Origin: Nocardia cyriacigeorgica
GTDB lineage: Bacteria; Actinomycetota; Actinomycetes; Mycobacteriales; Mycobacteriaceae
DNA length: 64,000 nucleotides
Reading direction: 5' to 3'
Assembly (NCBI RefSeq): GCF_005863245.1
Contig: NZ_VBUT01000004.1
Location: forward strand, 248,001 to 312,000
Shown here: in pieces, positions 1 through 9,409 of the stretch
How the letters are laid out: each line of letters begins with the position of its first letter
Position numbering within the stretch: position 1 is the first letter of the stretch
The notes under the pieces: model-generated
The model's database searches: none
Seen by the model: the letters and a program-made list of their open reading frames with translations, nothing else
What the model was told of the DNA's origin: nothing
Translations under genes and position numbers: made by a program

Positions 1-712
1 CGTCGCAGCCGAAGACGAGATTGTCGCCCGCCCGGTAGGCGCGACCCATCGCGCCGGGCACCCGGATCGGCACCAGCAGCCGCCGTTTTCCGGTGGCCCG
101 CAGGTACTGACGGGTGAGTTCGGACAACTCGAGCACCTCCGGCCCGACCAGATCGCGGACCAGCCCCGCCGGCTCGGCGAGCGTGAGTTCGACCAGGCGT
201 TGCGCGACCTCGGCCGTCTCCACCGGCTGGGCCCGCAGCCCGCCGGGCGCGGGAATCACCGGTGATTTCGCCAGCGCGCGGACGACGCCGAACAGCAGGT
301 CGTGGAATTGCGCCGCCCGCAACGTCGTCCACGGGATGCCCGACTGCGTCACGATCTGCTCGGCGGCCGCCTTCTGCCGGTAGTAGCGCACCGGCAGCGA
401 ATCCGGAGCGGTGACCGAGATGTAGACGACGTGCCGCACGCCGGCGCGGGCGGCCGCGGTCATCAGGGTGCGCGTGGTGTCGGCGTCGGTCTTCGCGTCA
501 CCCGCCAGGTGCAGGATGGTGTCGGTACCGGACACCGCGGCATCGATGCCGTTGTTCGTCGACAGGTCGCCGGTGACGTAGTCGATGCCGTCGCGGATGC
601 CGGAATCGCGCCGGGTCAGCACCCGAAACGGCACACCCGCCTGACGCAGCAGCGGCGTCACCTGACGTCCGAGGGTGCCGGTACCGCCGGTGAGCAAGAT
701 ATTCGAAGGCAT
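1..712 (-). CDS. NmrA-like NAD(P)-binding oxidoreductase (atypical SDR), 3' end cut by window
   Basis: The reading frame starts at ATG 712 on the minus strand and is still open at base 1, so about 237 residues are visible and the C-terminus lies outside. The N-terminus has the Rossmann glycine motif GGTGTLG at residues 9-15, followed by an acidic turn (GDL near residue 48) and the segment VYISVTAPDSLPVRYYRQK. That segment fits the YxxxK region of the NmrA-like atypical SDR family. Family members bind NAD(P)H and act as ubiquinone-type reductases, nucleoside-diphosphate-sugar epimerase relatives or redox-sensing regulators; the substrate here cannot be told. It is divergent from the SRPBCC gene at 899, with 186 bases between the two starts. 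Confidence 0.85.
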   Translation of the reverse strand, partial: MPSNILLTGGTGTLGRQVTPLLRQAGVPFRVLTRRDSGIRDGIDYVTGDLSTNNGIDAAVSGTDTILHLAGDAKTDADTTRTLMTAAARAGVRHVVYISVTAPDSLPVRYYRQKAAAEQIVTQSGIPWTTLRAAQFHDLLFGVVRALAKSPVIPAPGGLRAQPVETAEVAQRLVELTLAEPAGLVRDLVGPEVLELSELTRQYLRATGKRRLLVPIRVPGAMGRAYRAGDNLVFGCD

Positions 713-898
713 CGCCGTTCTCCGTTCCGTCGGACCACCGCGCGATCGCCCGCGGTGATCAGCAGTTTTTCGGTCTCTGTCTGGAGACGAGGGCGGGCCA
801 CGGAATGTGACGGCCTGGCCGAACAGTGACCACTGTCGCATCGATGGTGCGAAGATCTCGGTAGGAAGTTCGCGCCCTATCCGAGGGAAGTGGCGGCC

Positions 899-1339
899 AT
901 GATCGAAGTGAGCGACAGCGTGCTGATCGATCGCCCCGTCGACGTCGTGTTCGACTACGTCGCCGACCAGACGAACGCCCCGGCCTGGCAGGACGGCCTG
1001 GTGGAAGTGCGCCGCACCACCGACGGCCCGATCGGCGTCGGCACCCGGCACCTCGCGGTCCGCTCCTTCCTCGGCCGCCGCCTCGAACTCACCAACGAGT
1101 ACGTCCGTTTCGAACCGAACCGCGAAGTCGCGTTCACCGCCGCCACCGGCCCGAGCCGCATGGAGGTCTCCTACCGGACCGAACCCGAGGCGGGCGGCAC
1201 GCGGCTCAGCTGCGATATGCGGATGGAGCAGAAGGGGTTGTTCGCCCTCGCCGACCCACTGGTGGCGCGGAGCCTGCGCAAGGACTTCGCCTCGAACTTC
1301 GCGAATCTGAAGGCACTGCTCGAAGACGCAACGGAGTAG
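899..1339 (+). CDS. SRPBCC (START-like) family protein
   Basis: This 146-residue protein begins MIEVSDSVLIDRPVDVVFDY, the usual first strand and helix of the polyketide cyclase/dehydrase-type SRPBCC fold, which forms a deep hydrophobic ligand pocket. I prefer the ATG at 899 over the GTG at 890 because GAGGGAAG at 883-890 is about 8 bases upstream and would overlap the earlier start. Later strands (RRLELTNEYVRFEPNREVAF and MEVSYRTEPEAGGTRL) match the family pattern and the length is normal for a single domain. No signal peptide is visible, so it should be cytoplasmic. Ligand and role are unknown. Confidence 0.85.
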   Translation: MIEVSDSVLIDRPVDVVFDYVADQTNAPAWQDGLVEVRRTTDGPIGVGTRHLAVRSFLGRRLELTNEYVRFEPNREVAFTAATGPSRMEVSYRTEPEAGGTRLSCDMRMEQKGLFALADPLVARSLRKDFASNFANLKALLEDATE

Positions 1340-1397
1340 AGGCATGCGGACCCGATTCGAGTTCGATCTACAGACCGCGGCGACGGGCACGATCTGA

Positions 1398-3080
1398 TCA
1401 GTCCACCGGGCCGGAACCCGCATCGCGGACGCGAGCGCCCACCTCGTCCACGGCCGCGCGGAGCAGGTCGGCGTAGAAGTCCAGGTCAGGCATCGTCTCG
1501 GGGTCGGCATGCACCGAGATCGTCACGGTGTCGCCGAGTCCGTGGACGCCGTGGGTGAGGTGCATGACGGCGCCGAGGGCGGGGAAGCCCGCGGTGAACA
1601 GCACGGGTGCGCCGCCGAAGGTCAGATCGGCCGGGCCGCGGTAGACGCTGGAGACGACGGTGTGGCCGGCGAGCGCGTCGGGGACGGTGTCGATCGGATA
1701 GCGGTCGACGTCACGGCGCAGGATCGGCGCCGGCAGCGAGGCGGTGACGCGGTCCTGCACCGACAGCAGCGGATGGATCGCGCGGGTGCGGCGGGCGGCC
1801 AGATCGGCGGCGATCCGCTCGGCGCGGCGGCGCGGATCCGGCTCGTCGGCGCACAGGTCGACGCCGAGGCTGCGGTAGTTGTTGCGCGGCACCGGCGCCC
1901 CCCGCACGAACCCGCCGATGGTGTTGGCCGCCCGGCGGACCAGGTTCTCATCGCGTCTATCGGACAGGCCCGGTGCGGGCAGTGCCATCGGAACTTGCGC
2001 GCCCAGCCGGTCCGGCAGCGCTCCCCGGCGTTCCAGATACCGCTCCAGCGCGATCGACACGGCGGTCAGCGCCACCACCGTCACGCTGAACCCCGGCGGC
2101 CGCAACTGCGCCGCCGGGCACACGATCATCCGCACCCGATGCCCGCCGACTTCTCCAGGGCCGTTCACCACACTCGGGGCGAAACCGCCACCCGCCTCCG
2201 GCAACTCCCCGGCTTCGGTCAACTCCCCCAGCGCGCGTTGGGCACGAAACGCGCTGACACCGCCCGCCATGGTGCGCGCCATCCGCACCGGAATCGCGGC
2301 GGCCGCTGAACCGAACCGGACCGCTTCGACGACGGTGCGGAACCGTTCGTACCCGTTGGTCTCGAGGTGACGCGTCAGCCGCGGCGGGTGGGACGAACCG
2401 AGGGCGCCGGACGGCAGGCCGATGTCGTCACCGGGGCGATCAGCGTGCGCGACATCCCCGCCCGCGGATACCGGCAGGCCCGAGTCCGACGCATGGCGAT
2501 GGTGTGGCCGCGCAGCGGGGGCCTGCGGCGAGGTCTCGACGGCCTCCGGGTCCGGGGCGAATAGAGCGCGCGCCAGGTCGGCCGCACGTTTTCCATCGGC
2601 CAGCGCATGCGACATCTGCAACACAGCGACGGTGACCCGCTGCGGGGCCGCGGATTCGACCTCGTGGAGGGCGTCCTCCCCCGGCGACGGCAGCGGCGCC
2701 CCGGTGATTCCGCGGAAGACGTGGATCCGCCACGGATGGATGGCGGCGTCGACTCCTGTTGCGAGCACCTCGCCCAGCGCTTGCTCGAGATGCGCCCAAT
2801 CCGTTTGCGGGAGTCGGTGTTCGACGAACTGTTCAGGGTTGAACGGGCACGGCACCCAGGTCGGGTAGGCGAGGTCGCGGGGTGCTGGGCGCAGGCGCAC
2901 GCAGAGGTCGGGGATGGTGGCGCTGCGGCGGGCGATGGTCGCGCACAGCTGATCGGTGCCCAGCTCGGATTCGGCGAAGCAGTAGAGCAGGAACAGGTCG
3001 TTGCGGGTGCGGCGGGACAGCCAGTACATCGTCGCGTCCTGCGGCCGCACCATGGCACCGGGCCGCCCCACCATCCTCAT
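1398..3080 (-). CDS. Wax ester synthase/diacylglycerol acyltransferase (WS/DGAT)-like protein
   Basis: The protein starts like WS/DGAT enzymes (MVRPQDATMYWLSRR, compare the usual xRLSPxDAxFLxxE). It carries SHALADG around residue 160, corresponding to the HHxxxDG acyltransferase motif: the second, catalytic His and the DG are kept, while the first His is Ser. The C-terminal half (NTIGGFVRGAPVPRNNYRSLGVDL and the SSVYRGPADLTFGGAPV strand) fits the WS/DGAT C-terminal domain. Family members esterify acyl-CoA to alcohols or diacylglycerol, and mycolic-acid actinobacteria carry many paralogues. Possible starts are 3080, 3074 and 3053; the sequence does not decide strongly among them. It is divergent from qcrB. 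Confidence 0.8.
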   Translation of the reverse strand: MRMVGRPGAMVRPQDATMYWLSRRTRNDLFLLYCFAESELGTDQLCATIARRSATIPDLCVRLRPAPRDLAYPTWVPCPFNPEQFVEHRLPQTDWAHLEQALGEVLATGVDAAIHPWRIHVFRGITGAPLPSPGEDALHEVESAAPQRVTVAVLQMSHALADGKRAADLARALFAPDPEAVETSPQAPAARPHHRHASDSGLPVSAGGDVAHADRPGDDIGLPSGALGSSHPPRLTRHLETNGYERFRTVVEAVRFGSAAAAIPVRMARTMAGGVSAFRAQRALGELTEAGELPEAGGGFAPSVVNGPGEVGGHRVRMIVCPAAQLRPPGFSVTVVALTAVSIALERYLERRGALPDRLGAQVPMALPAPGLSDRRDENLVRRAANTIGGFVRGAPVPRNNYRSLGVDLCADEPDPRRRAERIAADLAARRTRAIHPLLSVQDRVTASLPAPILRRDVDRYPIDTVPDALAGHTVVSSVYRGPADLTFGGAPVLFTAGFPALGAVMHLTHGVHGLGDTVTISVHADPETMPDLDFYADLLRAAVDEVGARVRDAGSGPVD

Positions 3081-3198
3081 GCGGCGACGATAACGACCCG
3101 GTGGCGAGACGGCGGAGGTGGGCAGAAAACCATCGACTCGGCACCGCACGCGGTGCTACCGTCTGTAGTAGAACCCAATTCACTCTCCTCAGGGTCGG

Positions 3199-4824
3199 GT
3201 GTCGACTATGGCTGCACTAGCTCGCACTATTAGTTCGCAGGCCAACGCGGTGGACGATCGATATCGCGCCGCGGCATTCATGAAGCGCTCGATCAACAAG
3301 GTCTTCCCGACGCACTGGTCGTTCCTGCTGGGCGAGATCGCGCTCTACTCGTTCATCATCCTGCTGCTGTCCGGCGTGTACCTGACGCTGTACTTCGACC
3401 CGTCGATGAGCCACGTGATCTACGACGGCGCCTACCAGCCGCTGCGCGGTGTCGGCATGTCGCGGGCGTACGAGACGGCGCTGAACATCTCGTTCGAGGT
3501 GCGCGGTGGCCTGTTCGTGCGGCAAGTGCATCACTGGGCGGCGCTGCTGTTCGCGGCCTCGATCATCGTGCACCTGCTGCGCATCTTCTTCACCGGTGCG
3601 TTCCGCAAGCCGCGCGAGGCGAACTGGGTGATCGGTTCGCTGCTGCTGATCATGGCGATGTTCGAGGGCTTCTTCGGCTACTCGCTGCCCGACGACCTGC
3701 TCTCCGGCACCGGTCTGCGGGCGGCGTTCTCCGGCATCACCATCGGGTTGCCCGTCATCGGCACCTGGTTGCACTGGCTGATGTTCGGCGGCGACTTCCC
3801 CGGCGACATCATCATCCCGCGCCTGTACATCGCGCACGTGCTGCTGTTCCCCGGCATCATGCTGGCGCTGATCGCCGCGCATATCGCGATCGTCTGGTAC
3901 CAGAAGCACACCCAGTTCCCAGGGCCCGGCCGCAGCGAGAAGAACGTGGTGGGCGCGCGCATCGTGCCGGTGTTCGCCGCCGATCAGGGTGCGTTCTTCG
4001 CCTTCACCCTCGGCGTCGTCGGGCTGATGGGCGGGCTGCTTCAGATCAATCCCATCTGGAATATCGGTCCCTACAACCCGTCGCAGGTCTCGGCCGGTTC
4101 GCAGCCCGACTTCTACATGATGTGGACCGACGGCCTCGCCCGGCTGATGCCGCCGTGGGAGCTGTATCTGGGCCGCTACACCGTGCCCGCGGTGACCTGG
4201 GTGGCGCTGACCATGGGCCTGGTGTTCGTGCTGCTGATCGCCTACCCGTGGATCGAGAAACGGCTCACCGGCGACAGAGCCCACCACAACCTGCTGCAAC
4301 GCCCCCGCGACGTCCCGGTGCGCACGGCGATCGGCGCCATGGCCATCACGTTCTACGTGGTGCTCACGCTGGCCTGCGTCAACGACATCATCGCCTACAA
4401 GTTCAACATCTCCTTGAACGCCACCACCTGGGCCGGACGCATCGGGCTGCTGGTCGGCCCGCCGCTCGCCTACTTCCTGGCCTACCGGTTCTGCCTCGGC
4501 TTGCAGCGCAGCGACCGGGCGGTGCTCGAGCACGGCATCGAGACCGGCGTGATCAAGCGGCTGCCGCACGGTGAGTACATCGAGGTGCATCAGCCGCTGG
4601 GCCCGGTCGACGAGCACGGGCATCCCATCCCGCTGGAGTACCAGGGCGCGCCGGTGCCCAAGAAGATGAACAAGCTCGGCCTGGCCGGCAAACCCGGCAC
4701 CGGCAGTTTGCTGCGCGCCGATCCGCGCGAGGAATCCGAGCGCAATCTGGCGATCGAAGAGGAAGAGGAGCACCGGCAGCTCGCCGTGCTGCGCAAACAG
4801 CAGGACCTCGAATCCGGGCACTGA
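3199..4824 (+). CDS. qcrB: Cytochrome bc1 complex cytochrome b subunit (QcrB), standalone copy
   Basis: This 541-residue integral membrane protein is full length for actinobacterial QcrB, which passes electrons from menaquinol through two b hemes in the bc1-aa3 supercomplex. [20 protein letters not shown] (residues 33-52) is a family hallmark. Candidate heme-ligand histidines are H111 or H112 with H125, and H213 with H228. PDFYMMW is the quinol-site PEWY-type motif. The long hydrophilic C-tail ([19 protein letters not shown]) is also actinobacterial. Translation starts at GTG 3199. Normally qcrB follows qcrC and qcrA; here the upstream gene is a divergent acyltransferase and the next gene is DUF397, so this looks like an extra copy. 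Confidence 0.93.
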   Translation: MSTMAALARTISSQANAVDDRYRAAAFMKRSINKVFPTHWSFLLGEIALYSFIILLLSGVYLTLYFDPSMSHVIYDGAYQPLRGVGMSRAYETALNISFEVRGGLFVRQVHHWAALLFAASIIVHLLRIFFTGAFRKPREANWVIGSLLLIMAMFEGFFGYSLPDDLLSGTGLRAAFSGITIGLPVIGTWLHWLMFGGDFPGDIIIPRLYIAHVLLFPGIMLALIAAHIAIVWYQKHTQFPGPGRSEKNVVGARIVPVFAADQGAFFAFTLGVVGLMGGLLQINPIWNIGPYNPSQVSAGSQPDFYMMWTDGLARLMPPWELYLGRYTVPAVTWVALTMGLVFVLLIAYPWIEKRLTGDRAHHNLLQRPRDVPVRTAIGAMAITFYVVLTLACVNDIIAYKFNISLNATTWAGRIGLLVGPPLAYFLAYRFCLGLQRSDRAVLEHGIETGVIKRLPHGEYIEVHQPLGPVDEHGHPIPLEYQGAPVPKKMNKLGLAGKPGTGSLLRADPREESERNLAIEEEEEHRQLAVLRKQQDLESGH

Positions 4825-4834
4825 CCACTGCGAA

Positions 4835-4862
4835 GGCCCCGAGTCCGAATCGACCCGGGGCC
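4835..4862. terminator. Bidirectional terminator-like hairpin between qcrB and the DUF397 gene
   Basis: Two 11-base arms (4835-4845 and 4852-4862) pair with one mismatch around a 6-base loop. The hairpin lies between two convergent genes. It has no strong T-run, as is common for actinobacterial terminators. Confidence 0.6.
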
Positions 4863-4893
4863 CGTGATGCTGTGTTGCGGCTGCGGCCCGACG

Positions 4894-5106
4894 CTACTGT
4901 CGGCGCCCGAACTGGCCACTGGCCAGGCCGGTTAGGAATGCGTCCCACTCGCCGGGGGCGAAGGCCAGCACCGGTCCGTTCCCGCTGTCCTTGGTGTCCC
5001 GGACCGCCACGTTGCCGTCGACGAGATGCGCGACTTCCACGCAGTTCCCGTCCGGGCCACTGTGCCGGCTCTTCCGCCACACAGCGCCCGTCAAATCAAC
5101 CTCCAC
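4894..5106 (-). CDS. DUF397 domain protein
   Basis: This 70-residue protein (WRKSRHSGPDGNCVEVA, VAVRDTKDSGNGPVLAF, EWDAFL) is a single DUF397 domain. In Streptomyces such proteins usually sit beside a WhiJ-like XRE HTH regulator and modulate it, BldB being the best known relative. Translation starts at GTG 5106, supported by AAAGGAG about 7 bases upstream. No XRE gene lies next to it, so any partner must be elsewhere. It is convergent with qcrB. Confidence 0.9.
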   Translation of the reverse strand: MEVDLTGAVWRKSRHSGPDGNCVEVAHLVDGNVAVRDTKDSGNGPVLAFAPGEWDAFLTGLASGQFGRRQ

Positions 5107-5536
5107 GGCACCGACTCCTTTGCTGCGTCACGATATTTTGTTCTGACTTCTGACTTGCTCCGATCAACCGGCATCCGACACCGAACGACGAACGCCGTGG
5201 TGCGCCTGGTGATAGCGCGCAACTTCCCCGGTGCGCCTGTCTGCACTCGCATTTCCGAGAACGCACGGGCGGCGAGGCGAAAACACCCACGTGGGCGGGC
5301 CTCGCGCAGTGAACCCTAGCAGGTTCATCCATAGTTTGCCGGGCTCTTGCCCACTACCACAACACTTTTGCCAAGCTTGCGAAGTTTTGCCGTTGCGGAA
5401 ACATTGCCAGCTTCCCGCTTTCTTTCTGAGACGGTTTCGGTAGTTGAAGTATTCATCGGATGTGATTGGACTGTGATCGGTCATAAATGCGCGATCCGAT
5501 ACTCCGCGCGAGCACAACGCCGCAGCGGCGTGGATC
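5107..5536. other. Intergenic region, 430 bases, no gene recognised
   Basis: This divergent interval between the DUF397 gene and the DUF309 gene is less GC-rich than its surroundings, especially 5340-5480. Just upstream of the DUF397 start there is a short direct repeat (TTCTGACTTCTGACTTG near 5141-5157), which may be a promoter or operator element. The open frames crossing it have no recognisable protein features. Confidence 0.5.
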
Positions 5537-6088
5537 ATGGAGGACATGGTCGAACGCGATCGCGACGCCACAGGTCGCGCCCTCAACGCCCGTCCCCGAG
5601 ACCGGCTCGGGCGCCCACTGCCGCCGGGTAGCCAGGGTGTTCCCCGAATTCCGGATGACCTGAATCTGCCACCCCAGCAAACTCTCACCTACGCTCAGCA
5701 ACTGCTCGACGACGGCCTGGCATTCAACGCACACGAGGTTTTGGAGGCGGCCTGGAAGAACGGCCCGTTCGCCGAACGGATGCTGTGGCAGGGCCTTGCG
5801 CAGTATGCCGTGGGGCTCACCCACATTCAGCGCGGGAACCCGAAGGGCGCGCATACCCTGCTGACGCGAGCGATAAACCGGCTTTCGGAGTTCGGGGGCG
5901 ATTTCGAGAGTGATTCTGATTACACCGAATCCGATGTGGAAAGCCCCCGCTCCTTTCCGTACGGCATCGATGGCGCGGGTTTGATCGCACACGCGCAGAG
6001 CCTGCTCGCCGATCTGGAGGCCGGTGTGCCGATCCCCCAGGACAGACTCGAGCCGCGCCTGTGCGTCGCCACCTCCCGGCCGGGCTGA
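5537..6088 (+). CDS. DUF309 domain protein
   Basis: The core (FNAHEVLEAAWKNGP, LWQGLAQYAVGLTHIQRGN and the final helix with RAINRLSEFG) is the all-helical DUF309 domain with its conserved HEVLEAAW signature. The N-terminal 35 residues (RDRLGRPLPPGSQGVPRIPDD) are typical of actinobacterial members. Length is 183 residues; ATG 5546 is an alternative start. The function of DUF309 is not established. It is followed closely by gluQRS, whose start is 15 bases after this stop, so co-transcription is likely. Confidence 0.85.
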   Translation: MEDMVERDRDATGRALNARPRDRLGRPLPPGSQGVPRIPDDLNLPPQQTLTYAQQLLDDGLAFNAHEVLEAAWKNGPFAERMLWQGLAQYAVGLTHIQRGNPKGAHTLLTRAINRLSEFGGDFESDSDYTESDVESPRSFPYGIDGAGLIAHAQSLLADLEAGVPIPQDRLEPRLCVATSRPG

Positions 6089-6102
6089 CCACCGCCTCTA
6101 CC

Positions 6103-7035
6103 ATGACCGGAATGCCGACCGACCTAGCTCCCGCGGGCCGATACGCACCGAGCCCGTCCGGTGACCTGCACCTGGGCAATCTGCGCACGGCCCTGCTGGC
6201 CTGGCTCTTCGCCCGCAGCACCGGGCGCCGGTTCGTGCTGCGCATCGACGATCTGGACCGGGTGCGCCCCGGCGCCGAGGCCCGGCAGCTGGCCGATCTG
6301 GCCGCGATCGGCCTGGACTGGGACCCGCCGGTGGTCCGGCAATCCGATCGGCTCGACCACTATGCCGCGGCCATCGACCGGCTCACCGCTGCCGGCCTGA
6401 CCTATGAATGCTTCTGCACCCGAAGGGAAATCCAGCAGGCCGCGACCGCACCGCACGGACCGATGGGCGCCTATCCCGGCACCTGCCGCGACCTGACCGA
6501 CGCCGAACGCGCGGCCAAACGCGCCGAAGGCAGGCCCGCCGCGCTGCGCCTGCGGGCCTCGGTGACCGAGTTCGAGGTGATCGATCAACTGCACGGCCGC
6601 TATCGCGGGCCGGTCGACGATGTCGTGCTGCGCCGCGGCGACGGGATTCCCGCCTACAACCTCGCCGTCGTGGTCGACGATGCCGAGCAGGGCGTCGACC
6701 AGGTGGTGCGCGGTGACGACCTGCTGCCGTCCACCCCACGTCAGGCTTATCTGGCGACGCTGCTCGACCTGCCCGTCCCGCAGTACGCGCATGTTCCGTT
6801 GGTGCTCAACGAATCCGGGCAGCGATTGGCCAAACGCGACGGCGCGGTGACCCTGGCCGACCGGCACGCGCTCGGTGAGAGCACCGGCCAGGTGGTGGCG
6901 TCGCTGGCCCGTTCGCTCGGCTTCACCGCAGGCACGGCAGCCGAGATGCTGGCCGAATTCGACCCGCGCGAACTGCCGTCGAAGCCCTGGACGCTCGACC
7001 CGGATGGGTTGTTGCAACACGATCGATGTCCGTAA
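6103..7035 (+). CDS. gluQ: Glutamyl-queuosine tRNA(Asp) synthetase
   Basis: GluQRS is a truncated glutamyl-tRNA synthetase that activates glutamate and attaches it to the queuosine base at position 34 of tRNA(Asp), not to the tRNA 3' end. The class I signature is HLGN (residues 23-26, HIGH equivalent) within [22 protein letters not shown]. The KMSKS-equivalent is RLAKRDG (241-247). The zinc site CxC...YxxxC (C103, C105, Y124, C128) is specific to this subfamily. The anticodon-binding domain of true GluRS is absent, giving the expected ~310 residues. Starts at 6103 and 6112 are both possible. Its substrate exists only if the cell has queuosine, which fits the nearby transporter and tgt. Confidence 0.93.
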   Translation: MTGMPTDLAPAGRYAPSPSGDLHLGNLRTALLAWLFARSTGRRFVLRIDDLDRVRPGAEARQLADLAAIGLDWDPPVVRQSDRLDHYAAAIDRLTAAGLTYECFCTRREIQQAATAPHGPMGAYPGTCRDLTDAERAAKRAEGRPAALRLRASVTEFEVIDQLHGRYRGPVDDVVLRRGDGIPAYNLAVVVDDAEQGVDQVVRGDDLLPSTPRQAYLATLLDLPVPQYAHVPLVLNESGQRLAKRDGAVTLADRHALGESTGQVVASLARSLGFTAGTAAEMLAEFDPRELPSKPWTLDPDGLLQHDRCP

Positions 7036-7075
7036 CGTACCCAGCGACCGATCTGTCGACGGACGAGGATTACTT

Positions 7076-7807
7076 ATGACAAGCGGTGGGTACGACCCCA
7101 ACCAGTATCCGCAGGGCGGGCAGCCGTACGGGCAGCAGCCCCAGTACGGTGAGCAGCCGAAGTACGACCAGCAACCGCCGCAGCAGCCCTACGGACAGCA
7201 GCCGCAGCAGCCTTACGGCCAGCCGCAGTTCGGTCAGCAGCAGCCCTACGGGCAGCCGCAGGATCCCTACGCCCAGCAGGGTCAGTACGGACAGCAGCCG
7301 CAGTTCGGTCAGCAGGATCCGTACGCGCAGCAGCAGTACGGACAGCCGGGGTACGGACAGCAGCCGGGATTCGGTGGGCAGCCGGGTGATCTGCTGACCC
7401 GGTTCGGTGCGCGGTTCATCGATGGGATCATCTCCGGAATCCCGGCCGCCATCGTCTACTTCGTCATCGCGTTCGCGCTCAACAGCTTTTTCGGCACGCT
7501 CCTCGCGTGGATCTTGTACTTCGCGATCGTCAGCGCGTACGTCGTGCTGTGCGAGATCAACATGGGCACCACGCTGGGCAAGAAGATCCTCGGCCTGCGC
7601 GTGATCGCGCCGGGCGGTGCGCCCAAGATCAGCCCCGAGGTCTCGATCAAGCGCAACATCTACCTGATCGTCAACATCATCCCGTGCCTCGGCCAGCTGG
7701 CCAGCCTCGGTCTGGCCATCTACATGGCGATCACCATCGAGCAGGACCCGAACAAGCAGGGTTGGCACGACAAGTTCGCCGGCGGGACGCAGGTCGTCAA
7801 GGGCTGA
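7076..7807 (+). CDS. RDD family membrane protein with Q/P/Y/G-rich repeat N-terminus
   Basis: The first ~100 residues are degenerate [10 protein letters not shown]-type repeats, giving a flexible Gln-Pro-Tyr-Gly-rich cytoplasmic tail. An RDD domain follows with [19 protein letters not shown], two hydrophobic helices ([27 protein letters not shown]) and [14 protein letters not shown], whose Arg and Asp residues name the family. ATG 7076 is chosen because GGACGAGGA lies ~6 bases upstream and the repeat tail begins at once. RDD proteins are of uncertain function; some have been linked to ion transport. A strong hairpin terminator follows. Confidence 0.88.
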   Translation: MTSGGYDPNQYPQGGQPYGQQPQYGEQPKYDQQPPQQPYGQQPQQPYGQPQFGQQQPYGQPQDPYAQQGQYGQQPQFGQQDPYAQQQYGQPGYGQQPGFGGQPGDLLTRFGARFIDGIISGIPAAIVYFVIAFALNSFFGTLLAWILYFAIVSAYVVLCEINMGTTLGKKILGLRVIAPGGAPKISPEVSIKRNIYLIVNIIPCLGQLASLGLAIYMAITIEQDPNKQGWHDKFAGGTQVVKG

Positions 7808-7843
7808 GGCTCGAACTTCACCGCCGGACCACCGGCACGACCA

Positions 7844-7870
7844 GGGGCGCACCGAAAATCGGTGCGCCCC
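7844..7870. terminator. Hairpin terminator after the RDD gene
   Basis: There is a perfect 12-bp stem (7844-7855 with 7859-7870), a 3-base loop and then TTCGTTGTT. It lies 37 bases after the RDD stop codon and before the convergent DUF4190 gene. Confidence 0.85.
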
Positions 7871-7988
7871 TTCGTTGTTGCTGTGGTCGGTGGGGTTGGC
7901 GGCACGAACGCGTCGATCCTCCGCGGTCCGGCGGACTCGACCGTTCCGGCCCTCTCGACCTACCCGGCCGTCGACCGGCCTGCGGGTG

Positions 7989-8591
7989 CTACGGACCCGC
8001 GACGATGCCGATGATGTTGAGAATCCACATGATCACGCCGAGCCCGATGCTCACCGCGCCGACCCAGATCGCCGCCTGGGCGAATCCCCGGCCTTCCTGG
8101 CCTGTTTGATCGATCTGTTTCTGAGCGACGATCCCAAGGATCAGTCCCACTGCCGACACCACGAACAACCCGCAGCACAGCACACCGATGCACGAGGTGA
8201 TCAGCGCGCCGATCGCCATGCCATTGGTGCCCTGCGGCGGCATCCCGTATCCGGGGTACCCCGCCTGATACGGATATCCGTACCCCTGCTGCGGGTAAGG
8301 CTGCTGCTGCGCATACGGATCCGGCGCGGGCTGCTGATACGCCGGGTAGGCCGGCGGCGGGGCCGCGGGGTACTGCGGCTGCGAACCGGACGGATACTGC
8401 GGCGGCGCACCCGCGCCCGGCTGCGACGGGTACTGCGGCGGCGCGGCGGGATACTGCTGCTGCCCCGAGGGGTAGCCGGGCTGCTCGGCTGCGGGGTACT
8501 GCGGGACCGAACCGGCACCACCTGACTCCGACGACACGCCTTGGCCGCCGTACTGCTTCCACCACTCGTCGGAATCGCCGGGATTGGTCAT
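7989..8591 (-). CDS. DUF4190-type membrane protein with proline/tyrosine-rich repeat N-terminus
   Basis: The N-terminal ~120 residues consist of QYPAAP/QYPSG-type repeats after MTNPGDSDEWWKQYGG. The C-terminal ~75 residues have two membrane segments (MAIGALITSCIGVLCCGLFVV and AAIWVGAVSIGLGVIMWIL) joined by LILGIVAQKQI, the DUF4190 pattern. ATG 8591 was chosen because the repeat region starts immediately after it. The start is only 28 bases from that of the divergent transporter gene, so the promoters overlap. The low-complexity tail resembles the neighbouring RDD protein in style though not in motif. Function unknown. Confidence 0.85.
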   Translation of the reverse strand: MTNPGDSDEWWKQYGGQGVSSESGGAGSVPQYPAAEQPGYPSGQQQYPAAPPQYPSQPGAGAPPQYPSGSQPQYPAAPPPAYPAYQQPAPDPYAQQQPYPQQGYGYPYQAGYPGYGMPPQGTNGMAIGALITSCIGVLCCGLFVVSAVGLILGIVAQKQIDQTGQEGRGFAQAAIWVGAVSIGLGVIMWILNIIGIVAGP

Positions 8592-8619
8592 GGCTACACC
8601 ATATGGCAAACCTGGTTGG

Positions 8620-9402
8620 ATGAGTCGGGTGAGTGATTCGAACAAACCCGCCGATCACGAGGGGTCTGGGCGCCCCGCGTCGAACCATGCGGCATTCGCC
8701 CAGGTCGCGCGGGGCTACTACACCCCCATCGTGGCACTGTTCACGGCCACGCTGATCATTTCCAACGTCTGCGCCACCAAGGGCGTGCAGTTCTTCACCG
8801 ACCAGTCGGTGAGCCTCGGCCCGATCGAGGTGCTGCCCATCAGCACCGACGGCGCGTTCTTCCTCTTCCCGCTGGCCTACATCCTCGGCGACGTGCTGAG
8901 CGAGGTCTACGGCTTCCGCGCCACCCGCCGGGCCATCTACTACGGTTTCGGCGCGCTGCTGCTGATGGTGGTGTGCTTCGCCATCGCGGTCCAGCTGCCG
9001 CCCGCGGTGTTCTACGAGAACCAAGAGGCCTTCCGCACCGTCCTCGGCACCACACCGCAGTTGGTGGCCGCCGGACTGGCCGGCTATTTCGTCGGCCAGC
9101 TGCTGAACTCGGCGACGCTGGTGCTGATCAAGGAGCGGACCAGGGAGAAGCACCTGTGGGCCCGGCTGATCGGCTCCACCGTGGTCGGCGAGCTCGCCGA
9201 CACCCTCATCTTCTGCTCGATCGCCGCCACCGCCATCGGCATCGACAGCTGGGAGCAGTTCATCAACTACGTGATCGTCGGCTTCCTGTGGAAGACGCTG
9301 GTCGAGATCCTGGTCATGCCGATCACCTATCAGGTGATCGCGCTGCTGAAGAAGCACGAACCGAGCTACGCGCCAAAGGAACTCGATCCGCTGCATTCGT
9401 GA
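8620..9402 (+). CDS. yhhQ: Queuosine-precursor transporter, YhhQ/VUT family
   Basis: This ~260-residue protein has six or so membrane helices and the YhhQ signatures TATLIISNVCATKGVQF, FPLAYILGDVLSEVYGF and IGSTVVGELADTLIF. YhhQ proteins import 7-deazaguanine precursors of queuosine (preQ0/preQ1) or the base queuine. The start is uncertain: ATG 8620 or GTG 8629. Its position between gluQRS and tgt supports the salvage role. No queuosine biosynthesis gene (queC, D, E, F, A or G) is in the window, so the imported base is probably used by the adjacent Tgt. Confidence 0.92.
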   Translation: MSRVSDSNKPADHEGSGRPASNHAAFAQVARGYYTPIVALFTATLIISNVCATKGVQFFTDQSVSLGPIEVLPISTDGAFFLFPLAYILGDVLSEVYGFRATRRAIYYGFGALLLMVVCFAIAVQLPPAVFYENQEAFRTVLGTTPQLVAAGLAGYFVGQLLNSATLVLIKERTREKHLWARLIGSTVVGELADTLIFCSIAATAIGIDSWEQFINYVIVGFLWKTLVEILVMPITYQVIALLKKHEPSYAPKELDPLHS

Positions 9403-9409
9403 GTGTCGC

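Noticed and set aside
1344..1397. Short ORF starting MRTRFEFDLQTAATG after the SRPBCC gene
   Set aside because: It is only 17 codons long with no ribosome site, recognisable family or neighbour coupling.
3217..4821. 534-codon antisense frame over qcrB
   Set aside because: It is a GC-skewed shadow of a membrane-protein gene; the product is hydrophilic and unlike any family.
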